Assembly (NCBI GenBank): GCA_947631995.1
Contig: CANRNT010000008.1
Location: 1-64,000, forward strand
Direction of reading: 5' to 3'
DNA from: an uncultured Clostridia bacterium
GTDB lineage: Bacteria > Bacillota > Clostridia > Oscillospirales > Ruminococcaceae
DNA length: 64,000 nucleotides
The position numbers and the translations under genes were made by a program. A model generated the notes under the pieces. It made no database searches. It was not told the origin of the DNA and saw nothing but the letters and a program-made list of their open reading frames with translations. Positions within the stretch are counted from its first letter, which is position 1, and the number at the start of each line of letters is the position of its first letter. This document shows positions 32,449 through 41,893 of the stretch, one piece after another.

Positions 32449-33699
32449 TTAAACGTTCCAGCTCGAAAGATACTTCTGCTGTTCTTCCGTGAGGGTGTCT
32501 ATATCGCAGCCTAAAAATCTCAGCTTTGCTCTTGCAACTTCGTTGTCTATCTCTTTAGGTACGTCTATTATCATATCGGTAAGTTTGCCCTTGTTTTTTA
32601 CAAGATACTCGGCTGACATAGCCTGTATCGCGAACGACATATCCATTATCTCCGCAGGGTGACCGTCGCCCGCCGCGAGGTTTACCAGCCTGCCCTCGCT
32701 GATAACGTACAGCGTTCTACCGTTAGAAAGCTTGTAGCCCTCTATGTTGTTGCGCGCAGGGAAGCTCTCCACGCATATCCTTTTCAACCCCGCAACATCG
32801 ACCTCGCAGTCAAAGTGACCTGCATTGCAAAGTATCGCGCCGTCTTTCATGTTGTAAAAAGACTTTTCCGTAATAACGTCCTTGCAGCCCGTTACGGTAA
32901 CAAAGAAGTCGCCTATCTTCGCGGCTTCTTCCATAGGCATGACCTTGAAGCCGTCCATTACCGCTTCGATAGCCTTTATCGGGTCGACCTCGGTAACTAT
33001 AACCTTCGCGCCAAGACCCTTTGCTCTCATCGAAACGCCCTTGCCGCACCAGCCGTAGCCTGCAACAACAACGTTCTTTCCTGCAACTATAAGGTTAGTA
33101 GTGCGGTTTATGCCGTCCCATACCGATTGCCCCGTGCCGTAGCGGTTATCAAAAAGATGTTTGCAGTCGGCGTTGTTTACAAGCACCATAGGGAATTTCA
33201 AAGCCTTGTCTTTGTTCATCGCAATAAGGCGTATAATGCCCGTAGTCGTCTCCTCGCAGCCGCCTATTACGTTCGGTATAAGCTCGGGGTGCTTTGAGTG
33301 TATAAGGCTCACAAGGTCGCCGCCGTCGTCTATGATGATGTTCGGAGCGGCGGAGATAACGCAGTCAATGTGCCTGTTGTATTCCTCATCGGTGGCGCCG
33401 TGCCACGCAAAAACGTTCAGACCGTCATGCACCAGCGCAGCCGCAACATCGTCCTGCGTTGAAAGCGGATTAGAGCCAGTTACGAACATCTCTGCTCCGC
33501 CCACGCTCAGCACCTTGCAAAGGTAAGCGGTCTTTGCCTCCAGATGTACCGACAAAGCTATGCGCAGCCCCTCAAACGGTCTTTCCTTTGAGAACCTTTC
33601 CTCCAACATACGCAGCAGCGGCATATTGCCTTTTACCCAGTCTATCTTGCGCTTGCCGCTTTCCCATATATCCTTGTTTCGTATTTCGCTTTGTGGCAT
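32449..33699 (-). CDS. ahcY: S-adenosylhomocysteine hydrolase
   Basis: This 416-residue NAD-dependent enzyme splits S-adenosylhomocysteine into homocysteine and adenosine, recycling the by-product of methyltransferases. Family motifs are present: LSVHLEAKTAYL, GCEETTTGIIRL, DNRYGTGQSVWDGI, and the NAD-binding VVAGYGWCGKGVSMRAKGLGA. The length lacks the insertion of the eukaryotic form, as in many bacterial and archaeal enzymes. The start is ATG 33699 with GGGAGG; the frame extends upstream to 33762 without a site. It is a single gene. Confidence 0.95.
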   Translation of the reverse strand: MPQSEIRNKDIWESGKRKIDWVKGNMPLLRMLEERFSKERPFEGLRIALSVHLEAKTAYLCKVLSVGGAEMFVTGSNPLSTQDDVAAALVHDGLNVFAWHGATDEEYNRHIDCVISAAPNIIIDDGGDLVSLIHSKHPELIPNVIGGCEETTTGIIRLIAMNKDKALKFPMVLVNNADCKHLFDNRYGTGQSVWDGINRTTNLIVAGKNVVVAGYGWCGKGVSMRAKGLGAKVIVTEVDPIKAIEAVMDGFKVMPMEEAAKIGDFFVTVTGCKDVITEKSFYNMKDGAILCNAGHFDCEVDVAGLKRICVESFPARNNIEGYKLSNGRTLYVISEGRLVNLAAGDGHPAEIMDMSFAIQAMSAEYLVKNKGKLTDMIIDVPKEIDNEVARAKLRFLGCDIDTLTEEQQKYLSSWNV

Positions 33700-33891
33700 A
33701 TCTGTTTCCTCCCGATAAATTTTCGTCTTAAATATTGTAACACATTTTTTCTCAATATGCAATATCTTAAAATGAGCTTAAAATTACTCTAGTATCTGTT
33801 TAAGATTATCTTAATTGCCTTGAAATGCCGAAAATACGGTGCTACAATGTATTCTGACAAAAGAAAATTTTGCGGCAAAGGGGCAGGGAAT

Positions 33892-35388
33892 ATGAAAGAG
33901 AGGATACTAAATATAGCCAATATTCTGGGCGCTTTTATCTTTTTGGCAATAACGGCAGCGTTTTATTTTTTACCTAACATTTACTACGGCACAGGCATAA
34001 AAGTGTTGGGACTGGCAGCAGCCGTTCTTATAATATTCTTGGTGTGTACGGTTTCAAATAATGATAAAATAAAAAAGGCAAAGAACATCTTGAACGCCGT
34101 ATCGGTGCGCAGAGTATATGTGATAACTGCGGCTGTACTTTTTATAGCTCAGATAGTATTTGTTTTGTGTATACGCTATACTCCCGTCAGCGACGGCAAA
34201 TATCTTGACATCATCTGCCGCAATGCCGCCGACGGCAGAGATACCTATTTTTCGCTGGATATCTATCACACCCACTACCTTGAAAGGTATTCAAACCAAT
34301 GGGGAATGTTTTTGCTGCAAATGCTTTTGTATAAAACGGTGAGAGCGGCACTTGGCTATGTACCGAAGCTGACCGCGCCACTCGCGGCAGTTGCCTGTAT
34401 GCAGCTTTCATACTTTCTCATGTATAAGCTGTCCGATAAGATATTTGACAGTAACCCCAAAAAGCTTTTGTGTATGGCGGCGATGTTTTTTCACCCTATC
34501 CTGTTCGTATATTCGTGTATATTTTACACTGACGTCCTATCAATGCCGTTTGTGCTCGCCGCAATATACTTCGGCATATGCGCGGCAGAGGCGGCAGGGA
34601 AGAAACGCTTCCTGCTTTTTTCGGTCTTGACGTCGATAATGGTCGGCGTTGGTTTCTGCGTAAAGGGTACGGTAGCGATAGCAGGCGTCGCGCTGATAAT
34701 ATATCTGTTCTTCAAAGTAAATTTAAAGCGCGCACTTTGCTTTACCGCCGCCGTTGTGATAGGCTTTGCAGGCATAGTTTTCGCCGAGCGGCAGATAATG
34801 TACTCTGCCGATATAGTAACCTGCGAGGGCACACAGCGATACGGCTTTCCTCTGTCGCATTGGATAATGATGGGACTTACCGGCAGGGGAGGTTACGACA
34901 ATGACAGCTTTATGTTTACATATTCTCAGTCGGACATACATACAAGAAACAAAGCCTGCCGCGAAAAAATAAGCAATACGCTGAATGAAATGGGCGTAAC
35001 AAGCTTTGCAAAGCATATCTTTGAAAAGCTGAACTATACATGGTCGGGCGGCGCATACCAGCTCACATGGCAGTTTCGTGATACTCCCGACAGCGCAGCA
35101 AAGCGATTTTTCGGCGGTTCGATACCGTTTCTGTGCATGGCGTTTACTGCGCAGAATATTCTCATCTTGCTTATGACGGCTTCTTTTATGTTCTCCGCTG
35201 TATATCGCCGTACCGATAATTCATATATCGTGCGGCTGACGGTATACGGTCTTGTGCTGTTTCTTCTCTTGTGGGAAACGCGCTCCCGGTATATGATAAA
35301 TATTCTTCCGCTGTTTATCGTCATAGCGGTGGATGGTCTGTGCCTTGTACAAAAAGCATTTATAAAGCAAAAAAGTCCCGCTCCGTAA
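33892..35388 (+). CDS. polytopic membrane protein, GT-C glycosyltransferase-like
   Basis: This is a protein of about 498 residues with roughly 11 hydrophobic segments and extracytoplasmic loops, for example after helix 3 (YTPVSDGKYLDIICRNAADG). The arrangement is like polyprenyl-phosphate-dependent GT-C transferases, though no Asp-Asp catalytic signature is certain. ATG 33892 has GGGGCAGGG. The frame opens earlier at TTG 33820 and there reads like a damaged zinc ribbon (MKCRKYGATMYSDKRKFC), probably a fossil. The exact role is unknown; cell-envelope glycan transfer is a guess. Confidence 0.7.
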   Translation: MKERILNIANILGAFIFLAITAAFYFLPNIYYGTGIKVLGLAAAVLIIFLVCTVSNNDKIKKAKNILNAVSVRRVYVITAAVLFIAQIVFVLCIRYTPVSDGKYLDIICRNAADGRDTYFSLDIYHTHYLERYSNQWGMFLLQMLLYKTVRAALGYVPKLTAPLAAVACMQLSYFLMYKLSDKIFDSNPKKLLCMAAMFFHPILFVYSCIFYTDVLSMPFVLAAIYFGICAAEAAGKKRFLLFSVLTSIMVGVGFCVKGTVAIAGVALIIYLFFKVNLKRALCFTAAVVIGFAGIVFAERQIMYSADIVTCEGTQRYGFPLSHWIMMGLTGRGGYDNDSFMFTYSQSDIHTRNKACREKISNTLNEMGVTSFAKHIFEKLNYTWSGGAYQLTWQFRDTPDSAAKRFFGGSIPFLCMAFTAQNILILLMTASFMFSAVYRRTDNSYIVRLTVYGLVLFLLLWETRSRYMINILPLFIVIAVDGLCLVQKAFIKQKSPAP

Positions 35389-35403
35389 AAGAGCAGGACT
35401 TTA
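35371..35403. terminator. bidirectional terminator between convergent genes
   Basis: AAAAGTCCCGCTC and GAGCAGGACTTT form a long stem with one mismatch and overlap the end of the membrane-protein gene. Confidence 0.8.
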
Positions 35404-35414
35404 AACTTATTAAC

Positions 35415-36347
35415 TTACTGATTGAAATACTTCGCCACAACGCTCTCGGCAGGCTTTCCGATAATATCGTAGCCCCAATCGACCGCCGCTTTTTTCAGAG
35501 CATACGGAGTAGCCGACCAGCACCATATAACATGACCTGATACCCACGGGCGCTTTTTGGTAGAGAAGAACATCGACTCATACCATCTTTCCTGCTCCTT
35601 GAGGTTCGCAGGGCTTCTCATGCTCCAGTCGTTCGGCGTCATAGAAGCGCCAGACATTGACATACAGCCTACCTCGGAGAAGAAGAACGGCAGGTCATAT
35701 TTCTTTACGACGCCCTCTATCCTGTTCATCTGAGCCTCCCAAGCGTCGATAGGATAATATCCGCTGGAGGATATAGCGTCAAGCTCGTCCCACCATTTAA
35801 CGTGATCCTCAAGATACATTTCGGCGTTGTATGTAAGCATGCCGTTATAAACACGTCTCAGTTTGCGGATAAGGGCTCTCCAATCGTCCTCTCTGTGTTC
35901 CGCCATTACCATTTCACAGCCGCATACGAATATATCAACATCTTCCGCTTTGGCTATCTCGGCATAGTGGAGCTGGAAATCGGTATAATACTCAAACCAT
36001 TTTTTCCAAGACGGGGTATTGGGTATCTCCTCGTCAAAGAAGTTTATGTATGCTCTCCAAGTACCGTCCTTGCAGTTGCATGTAGGCTTTATACCAACGC
36101 CGAAGCCGAGCTTTTTCGCATATCTTATTATGGCAATAAGCTCGCTGTCGCTCATGGTAGCTTCGGTATCGTATCTTATTACTTCCGAATGAGCGTCAGC
36201 CTGTATCCCGTTCGGGACGAGCATTATAAGATTTGCCGGCGTCCTTTCTTTAAGGGCGTCAAGGCTCTTGAAAGCGTCCTTTTTGCTGAGAACGCCTCTG
36301 TTTGCAAACGGAGCAAAAGTAATGCCCTTGATATTGTTAAGATCCAT
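35415..36347 (-). CDS. GH113-like glycoside hydrolase
   Basis: This 310-residue TIM-barrel protein resembles family GH113 beta-mannanases and related GTA-type barrels: the opening IKGITFAPFANRGVLS, GVGIKPTCNCKDGTWRAYI, then candidate acid/base Glu in VCGCEMV near 142 and nucleophile Glu in FFFSEVG near 228, and late HVIWCWSATPYAL. No signal peptide is visible, so it would act on oligosaccharides inside the cell. The gene is monocistronic with a terminator downstream. Substrate assignment is tentative. Confidence 0.75.
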   Translation of the reverse strand: MDLNNIKGITFAPFANRGVLSKKDAFKSLDALKERTPANLIMLVPNGIQADAHSEVIRYDTEATMSDSELIAIIRYAKKLGFGVGIKPTCNCKDGTWRAYINFFDEEIPNTPSWKKWFEYYTDFQLHYAEIAKAEDVDIFVCGCEMVMAEHREDDWRALIRKLRRVYNGMLTYNAEMYLEDHVKWWDELDAISSSGYYPIDAWEAQMNRIEGVVKKYDLPFFFSEVGCMSMSGASMTPNDWSMRSPANLKEQERWYESMFFSTKKRPWVSGHVIWCWSATPYALKKAAVDWGYDIIGKPAESVVAKYFNQ

Positions 36348-36508
36348 AAAATTATCCTCCTATCACCAAGATGCCGATCGATTTTATAGTCTAATATTTT
36401 ATACAATATAATTCTACATAGTAATTATACCACTTATAAAAAATCAATAATATAAAAAATATATCGAAAAATATAATATTTCTATCCTATTTGCTATAAG
36501 ACGGTATG

Positions 36509-36991
36509 TCATTTGTGATATTTTGTGTTCGCGTTGATAGAAAATGCTCTGTACAACTGCTCCAAAAGCATGACTCTTGCGAGCTGATGAGGGAACGTCA
36601 TCGGCGACATTGAAAGCCTCATGGAACATTTTTCCTTTACGCTGTCGTCAAGACCGAACGAAGAGCCGACAAAAAAGTTTATTGTCGAGCACCCGCCGAC
36701 CGAATACTTTTCCAGCTTTTTCGCCAGGCTTACGCTGTCAAGCTCGTCGCCCTCGATACACATAGCGATGTTGACTGTGTTTTTTGCCGAGAGATAGCGT
36801 TCCATGCTCTTTGCTTCCTGCGCGAGAGCGTTGGCAGTTTCTCCGTCGGTAGGCTCTGCCGGCAGACGCGCCTCCGCCAGTTCCGTGACAGATATTTTCC
36901 CGAACGGCGACAGCCTTTTGAGATATTCTTCGCAGGCGTCACGCCAGTATTTTTCTTTCAGCTTGCCTACCGTTATGATATTGACCGTCAA
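36509..36991 (-). CDS. rlmH: 23S rRNA pseudouridine-1915 N3-methyltransferase RlmH
   Basis: This 160-residue SPOUT methyltransferase modifies helix 69 of 23S rRNA. It has the family start NIITVGKLKEKYWRDACEEYLKRL, the knot region FFVGSSFGLDDSVKEK, and the C-terminal MTFPHQLARVMLLEQLYRA-F-I-x-x-x-x-Y-H-K. Its ATG overlaps the stop of the upstream MBL hydrolase gene by 4 bp, as in many Firmicutes where rlmH follows walJ/yycJ. Confidence 0.95.
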   Translation of the reverse strand: MTVNIITVGKLKEKYWRDACEEYLKRLSPFGKISVTELAEARLPAEPTDGETANALAQEAKSMERYLSAKNTVNIAMCIEGDELDSVSLAKKLEKYSVGGCSTINFFVGSSFGLDDSVKEKCSMRLSMSPMTFPHQLARVMLLEQLYRAFSINANTKYHK

Positions 36992-37779
36992 ACTATCATC
37001 ACCTCGCCGTGAGTTTCAACGGGAGCGGTCAAGAGAATATAATCCTCGTTTCTTGTCAGACCCGCCATCTGCGAGGATACCGTTTTTTCGGATATCTGCG
37101 GAGTATTGTTATGCCTGCTGAGATGTCCGAGTATAAGGCGCGTAGTTCCGTTAACGACCAGTTTTTTGAGCTCCGAACCGCTGTCGCAGTTGTCCAGATG
37201 TCCGTGGTCGGAAAGTATCCTCTGCTTCAAAGGGTAGGGGTAAGGGCCGTTTATGAGCATTTGCTTATCGTAATTAGCTTCAAGCAGTACCATGTCCGCG
37301 CCGATAAGATTTTCATGTACCGTCTGTGTGACCTCTCCTAAGTCGGTGCATACGCAAACGGTCTTTCCGTCGGGGGTATGTATTTTGTATCCGCAGCTCT
37401 GACGTGTATCGTGCGGAGTAGCAAAAGCCTTGACCTCGAAATCTCCTATCCTCACGGTATCCGTTATATCATAAAGACGCGAATGTGTTGAAATGCAGTC
37501 TGCCGCCGCCAGATATTCGGCGTTGAGCGGCTGAGCAAAGACATTCATCGAATATTTTGAAGTCAGCGTTTTAAGACCCTTTATGTGGTCTGAGTGTTCA
37601 TGGGTAACGAATATCCCTTGTATCGCGGAAACCGGGATACCGTTGTCCTCCAGAGCTGTCACCAGCCTTTTGCACGAAACGCCCGCGTCTATCAGCACGC
37701 CGCCTCTGCGGCTGCCTATGAATGTTGAATTTCCGTCGCTTGAAGAAAACAGCGGATATATCCTTGCCAAAAAGCTCAC
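36988..37779 (-). CDS. WalJ/YycJ-like metallo-beta-lactamase-fold hydrolase
   Basis: This 263-residue MBL-fold protein has the metal-binding THEHSDHIKG (about 60-69), HDTRQS, CTDLGE, the family-specific ANYDKQMLINGPYPYPLKQR and GHLSRHNN. WalJ-type proteins are probable nucleases linked to cell-wall or DNA-repair functions and are usually found next to rlmH, as here. The two genes are translationally coupled. Confidence 0.88.
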   Translation of the reverse strand: MSFLARIYPLFSSSDGNSTFIGSRRGGVLIDAGVSCKRLVTALEDNGIPVSAIQGIFVTHEHSDHIKGLKTLTSKYSMNVFAQPLNAEYLAAADCISTHSRLYDITDTVRIGDFEVKAFATPHDTRQSCGYKIHTPDGKTVCVCTDLGEVTQTVHENLIGADMVLLEANYDKQMLINGPYPYPLKQRILSDHGHLDNCDSGSELKKLVVNGTTRLILGHLSRHNNTPQISEKTVSSQMAGLTRNEDYILLTAPVETHGEVMIV

Positions 37780-37829
37780 CTCAATGATAAAGGCGGCAGC
37801 ATAAAGCCGTCGCCCGAAATAAATACATA

Positions 37830-39119
37830 TTATACTCCCATAGCCATGTCGCTGCTCATGGGAACATAAACTCTTTTTATATCCGCGCCTATCGCTTTGA
37901 GCTTGTCTTCGATAGCTTCATAGCCTCTCTCTATGTGATAGATATCGGATATTTCAGTAACGCCGCCCGCAGCAAGACCTGCTATTATCATAGCGGCGCC
38001 AGCGCGCAGGTCGGTAGCCTTGACAGGAGCGCCCTTGAGGCTGCCTCCGTGTATGACCGCTACCTTTCCGTCAACGGAGATATCTGCGCCCATTCTGCGC
38101 AGCTCGGAAACGTACCTGAAACGGTTGTCAAAAATATCGTCATAAACCGTGCTCGTGCCCTCGGCAAGAGACAGCAGAACGGATATCTGCGGCTGCATAT
38201 CGGTAGGGAAACCGGGGTGGGGCATAGTCCTGATATTGGTCTTGAGGAAAATGCCTCCGTTGTCTGCTCTTACTCTTACGCTCTCGTCAAATTCCTCAAC
38301 TGAAACGCCGATGTTGCGCAGCTTTGCTGTTATGCTCTCAAGGTGCTTGGGGATAACGTTCTTTATAAGCACGTTTCCTCTTGTAGCGGCAGCCGCTACC
38401 ATATATGTTCCTGCCTCGATCTGATCGGGTATAACGGGATAAGTAATGCCTTTGAGGTAGTCAACGCCCCTTATCTTGATAACGTCAGTACCTGCGCCCC
38501 TTATGTCGGCGCCCATAGAGTTCAGGAAGTTAGCAACGTCAACTATGTGAGGCTCCTTGGCGGCGTTTTCAATAACGGTGTAGCCCTTTGCCTTTACCGC
38601 CGCAAACATAGCGTTGATAGTGCCTCCAACGGTGATAAAATCAAAATATATCTGATTGCCGATAAGCTCGTCCGCCTTGATGTGAACGCAGCCGTTTTCC
38701 ATATCGTCAAAAGCGCCCAATGACTTAAAAGCCTTGAGGTGCTGATCGATAGGTCTGTCGCCCAAATCACAGCCGCCGGGGAGCGCAACAAAAGCCTCGT
38801 GAAATCTTCCCAGAAGAGTTCCGAGGAAATAGCTTGACGCCCTCATCGAACGCGCAAGATCGTAGGGGACTTTTGGCACAGATATATTTTTCGTGTCAAA
38901 TCTTATAGTGTTTTTGTTTATTATCCTGACATCGGCTCTCATCTGCCTGAATATTTCCAGGGCAATGGCGATGTCGCTGATATCGGGTACATTTTCTATA
39001 ACGCACGGCTCGTCGCACAGTATGGTCGCCGCAACGATAGCGACCGCGGCGTTCTTAGCTCCGCTTATGGTAACTTCGCCGTGCAGCGGCTTGCCGCCGT
39101 GAATAACGAATTTATCCAA
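37830..39119 (-). CDS. murA: UDP-N-acetylglucosamine 1-carboxyvinyltransferase MurA
   Basis: This 429-residue enzyme transfers enolpyruvate from PEP to UDP-GlcNAc, the first committed step of peptidoglycan synthesis. It shows DKFVIHGGKPLHGEVTISGAKNAA at the N-terminus, the catalytic Cys in LPGGCDLGDRP near residue 117, FPTDMQPQ and the late DLRAGAAMIIAGL. The start is TTG 39119, six bases after GGAGG; the frame upstream to 39215 has no homology. The Cys rather than Asp predicts sensitivity to fosfomycin-type inhibition. It is separated from walJ by only 50 bp. Confidence 0.95.
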   Translation of the reverse strand: MDKFVIHGGKPLHGEVTISGAKNAAVAIVAATILCDEPCVIENVPDISDIAIALEIFRQMRADVRIINKNTIRFDTKNISVPKVPYDLARSMRASSYFLGTLLGRFHEAFVALPGGCDLGDRPIDQHLKAFKSLGAFDDMENGCVHIKADELIGNQIYFDFITVGGTINAMFAAVKAKGYTVIENAAKEPHIVDVANFLNSMGADIRGAGTDVIKIRGVDYLKGITYPVIPDQIEAGTYMVAAAATRGNVLIKNVIPKHLESITAKLRNIGVSVEEFDESVRVRADNGGIFLKTNIRTMPHPGFPTDMQPQISVLLSLAEGTSTVYDDIFDNRFRYVSELRRMGADISVDGKVAVIHGGSLKGAPVKATDLRAGAAMIIAGLAAGGVTEISDIYHIERGYEAIEDKLKAIGADIKRVYVPMSSDMAMGV

Positions 39120-39558
39120 TTTTTTCCTCCGTTCGTGCTTCGATATTATCGAAGCTGTTGTCGTCCTTTGTATTTTTATTATCTCTCTGTGTAACTGTTT
39201 TAAAAGCGCAGACAAAATTACCGCTATTTTTTCATACAGTTTATCATTTATTTTGGTATGACAGCGGAAACTGTCAAAATTCTCTCCAAAAGATACGGCA
39301 GTATATTCCTATGCGAATACTCTGACGCGTATAAATTAAGTTTACCACATTTTGTCCGACAAATCAAGTCTTTTTCTCCAATAAATAAATAAAGTCAAAA
39401 AAATTATATAATTCGACAGCAAAAAGCGGCGTAAATACGAGATATATTGTCGAATAAGGTGAAATTATATAAAAATATTAAACAAGGCTAATAATTATAG
39501 TTCTGTCAGCATTTGCAGACATACATATTATATAATGCGAAAAAATCCGTTATACCTA

Positions 39559-39587
39559 TTGCAAAAAAGGCAAAATAATGTTATAAT
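39559..39587 (+). promoter_or_regulatory. promoter of the ruvCAB operon
   Basis: TTGCAA (39559-39564) and TATAAT (39582-39587) have a 17-bp spacer, 54 bp before ruvC. The remaining intergenic DNA from 39120 to 39558 is AT-rich; I see no gene or RNA in it. Confidence 0.7.
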
Positions 39588-39641
39588 ATTTTTAAGTGTG
39601 ACTTATTTCATTTTACGCTGTTGATGTAAGGAGATGTTCGC

Positions 39642-40151
39642 GTGAGGATAATCGGCATTGACCCCGGATATGCGATAATAGGCTTCGGCGTTTTGGAATA
39701 TCGCGGCGGTCTGGATTTTGCCGTGGTAGACTTCGGCGCTATAACGACGCCTGCCGATATCCCGTTCAACGACAGGCTTAAAATGATATACGACGATATG
39801 ACGCAGGTGCTTGAGACCTATAAGCCCGACCAAATGGGGATAGAGAAGCTGTATTTCAATACCAACGAGACAACGGCAATATCCGTAGCTCAGGCAAGAG
39901 GTGTAACGCTGCTGCCAGCAATACAAAGGGGTATAAAGATATGCGAGTATACGCCGCTTCAGGTAAAGCTGTCAATAACGGGCTACGGTCGCGCGGAGAA
40001 AAAACAAGTGCAGGAAATGACAAGACAGATACTTCACCTTTCAAAGATACCTAAGCCCGACGACGTTGCCGACGCGCTGGGTATCGCGATATGTCACGGC
40101 CACACAGCGTTCTCTCTGAGCGGTATACTCAGCGAGAGCGGAGCGAATTAA
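39642..40151 (+). CDS. ruvC: Holliday junction resolvase RuvC
   Basis: This 169-residue endonuclease cuts four-way DNA junctions together with RuvAB. Catalytic acidic residues are visible: D7 in IIGIDPG, Glu in MGIEKLYF near 66, and the Asp pair in KPDDVADALGIAICH near 139-142. It starts with GTG 39642 after AAGGAG. ruvA follows after 21 bp and ruvB after a further 18 bp. Confidence 0.96.
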   Translation: MRIIGIDPGYAIIGFGVLEYRGGLDFAVVDFGAITTPADIPFNDRLKMIYDDMTQVLETYKPDQMGIEKLYFNTNETTAISVAQARGVTLLPAIQRGIKICEYTPLQVKLSITGYGRAEKKQVQEMTRQILHLSKIPKPDDVADALGIAICHGHTAFSLSGILSESGAN

Positions 40152-40172
40152 AATAAAGGACGGAGATAACGT

Positions 40173-40775
40173 ATGATATATTGTGTTACAGGAAAGCTTA
40201 TACATACCGAGCCGGAGCTGGCGGTCGTAAGCTGCTCGGGAGTGGGATTTGCCTGCCGTACTTCAATGAATACGCTGATGAAGATATCCTCGCAAAACGA
40301 GGTAACGCTGTATACGCATTTGACTATAAGAGAACGTGATGAGACCGCCGAGCTTTTCGGATTTGCAACGCAGGAAGAGCTTAACTGGTTCAGAATGCTG
40401 ACTTCCGTATCGGGAGTTGGAGCGAAAGCTGCGATAGCCATACTGTCATCTATGAGCGGCGGTGACCTTGCAGTAGCCATAGCGAGCGGCGACGCGAAAG
40501 CGTTCACCAAGATAAAAGGTCTCGGTACCAAGACCGCGCAGAGGATAGTGCTTGAGCTCAAATCAAAGGTGACGAGCGATCAGTCGATGTTCGGCGTGAC
40601 GGAGGACTATTCCTCCGTGCAGAGCGAGGGAAGCTCGGCAGCCGAGGCAACACAAGCTCTCGTGGCGTTGGGATATACACAGTCGGAGGCTGCGACTGCC
40701 ATTGCGAAAATGGGCAAGGACCTTTCGGTCGAGGAATATATAAAAGGCGCGCTCAAAGCGTTGTCAGTACAGTAA
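40173..40775 (+). CDS. ruvA: Holliday junction DNA helicase subunit RuvA
   Basis: This 200-residue protein binds four-way junctions as a tetramer and loads RuvB. It has an N-terminal OB fold (MIYCVTGKLIHTEPELAVVSC), helix-hairpin-helix motifs (SVSGVGAKAAIAIL and IKGLGTKTAQRIVLELK), and a C-terminal domain that regulates RuvB (EATQALVALGYTQSEAATAI). It is the central gene of the ruvCAB operon. Confidence 0.96.
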   Translation: MIYCVTGKLIHTEPELAVVSCSGVGFACRTSMNTLMKISSQNEVTLYTHLTIRERDETAELFGFATQEELNWFRMLTSVSGVGAKAAIAILSSMSGGDLAVAIASGDAKAFTKIKGLGTKTAQRIVLELKSKVTSDQSMFGVTEDYSSVQSEGSSAAEATQALVALGYTQSEAATAIAKMGKDLSVEEYIKGALKALSVQ

Positions 40776-40793
40776 GGAGAGGGAGGATAACAC

Positions 40794-41834
40794 TTGATAG
40801 AAAACAGCGAGTTTGATTTTGAGAACAGGATAGTCTCTCCCGAACCAATACGTCAGGACGTGGAGGACGATATCGAAAGAAGCCTGCGTCCTAAGCTGCT
40901 TGACGAGTATATCGGGCAGACAAAGGCTAAGGAGAATATGAAAGTCTATATAGAGGCGGCAAAGAAAAGAGGAGAGGTACTCGACCATGTGCTGCTGTAT
41001 GGACCGCCGGGACTCGGAAAAACTACTCTTTCCGAGATAATAGCGCACGAAATGGGAGTAAACTGCCGCAAGACCAACGGTTCTGCCATACAGAAGCCGG
41101 GAGACCTTGCAGCGCTGCTCACCAATCTGCAAGAGGGCGACGTGCTTTTCATTGACGAGATACACCGCCTTTCAAGAGCGATAGAGGAAATACTCTATCC
41201 TGCAATGGAGGATTATGCGCTGGATATAATCGTCGGCAAAGGACCTGCCGCAAGAAGCATACGCCTTGACCTGAACAAGTTCACCCTGATAGGCGCTACC
41301 ACAAGAGCGGGTCAGCTTACCGCTGCGCTCAGAGACAGGTTCGGTGTTATATCGCGTCTGGAGCTGTACAGCGAAGATGAGCTGTGCGACATAATAATGC
41401 GTTCCTCTGTGATACTGGGAATACCTTGCGATAAGGACGGCGCAAAGGAGCTTGCTTCGCGCTCAAGAGGTACTCCGCGTATCGCGAACAGGTTTTTGAG
41501 ACGTGCAAGAGATTATGCAGATGTTATAGGCAGCGGAAAACTTACCAAGGATATGGTGGATATCGCCCTGAACCGTATGGAGGTAGATAAACTGGGACTT
41601 GACGAGCTTGACAGACGTCTGCTGCGAATGATGATAGTCAGCTATAACGGTGGTCCTGTCGGACTTGATACTCTGGCAGCCGCTATCGGCGAGGACCCTG
41701 TAACGATAGAGGACGTCTGCGAGCCGTATCTTATGCAGCTCGGCTTCATATCCAGAACAAAGGGCGGCAGATGTGCAACAGACCTTGCTTATAAGCACCT
41801 CGGTATGACGAGGGACGGGCAAATGAGCTTTTGA
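40794..41834 (+). CDS. ruvB: Holliday junction branch-migration ATPase RuvB
   Basis: This 346-residue AAA+ motor has Walker [10 protein letters not shown] near residue 66, Walker B LFIDEIHR near 117, sensor GATTRAG, arginine-finger region LRDRFG, and the C-terminal winged helix ([24 protein letters not shown]). The TTG start at 40794 follows GGAGAGGGAGG. Its acidic N-terminal segment [13 protein letters not shown] is normal for the family. Confidence 0.97.
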   Translation: MIENSEFDFENRIVSPEPIRQDVEDDIERSLRPKLLDEYIGQTKAKENMKVYIEAAKKRGEVLDHVLLYGPPGLGKTTLSEIIAHEMGVNCRKTNGSAIQKPGDLAALLTNLQEGDVLFIDEIHRLSRAIEEILYPAMEDYALDIIVGKGPAARSIRLDLNKFTLIGATTRAGQLTAALRDRFGVISRLELYSEDELCDIIMRSSVILGIPCDKDGAKELASRSRGTPRIANRFLRRARDYADVIGSGKLTKDMVDIALNRMEVDKLGLDELDRRLLRMMIVSYNGGPVGLDTLAAAIGEDPVTIEDVCEPYLMQLGFISRTKGGRCATDLAYKHLGMTRDGQMSF

Positions 41835-41893
41835 TAACGATACTGAACAGGCAATGTACTGTAAGATAAAAATTATAAAAGGAGACGTTTTTA

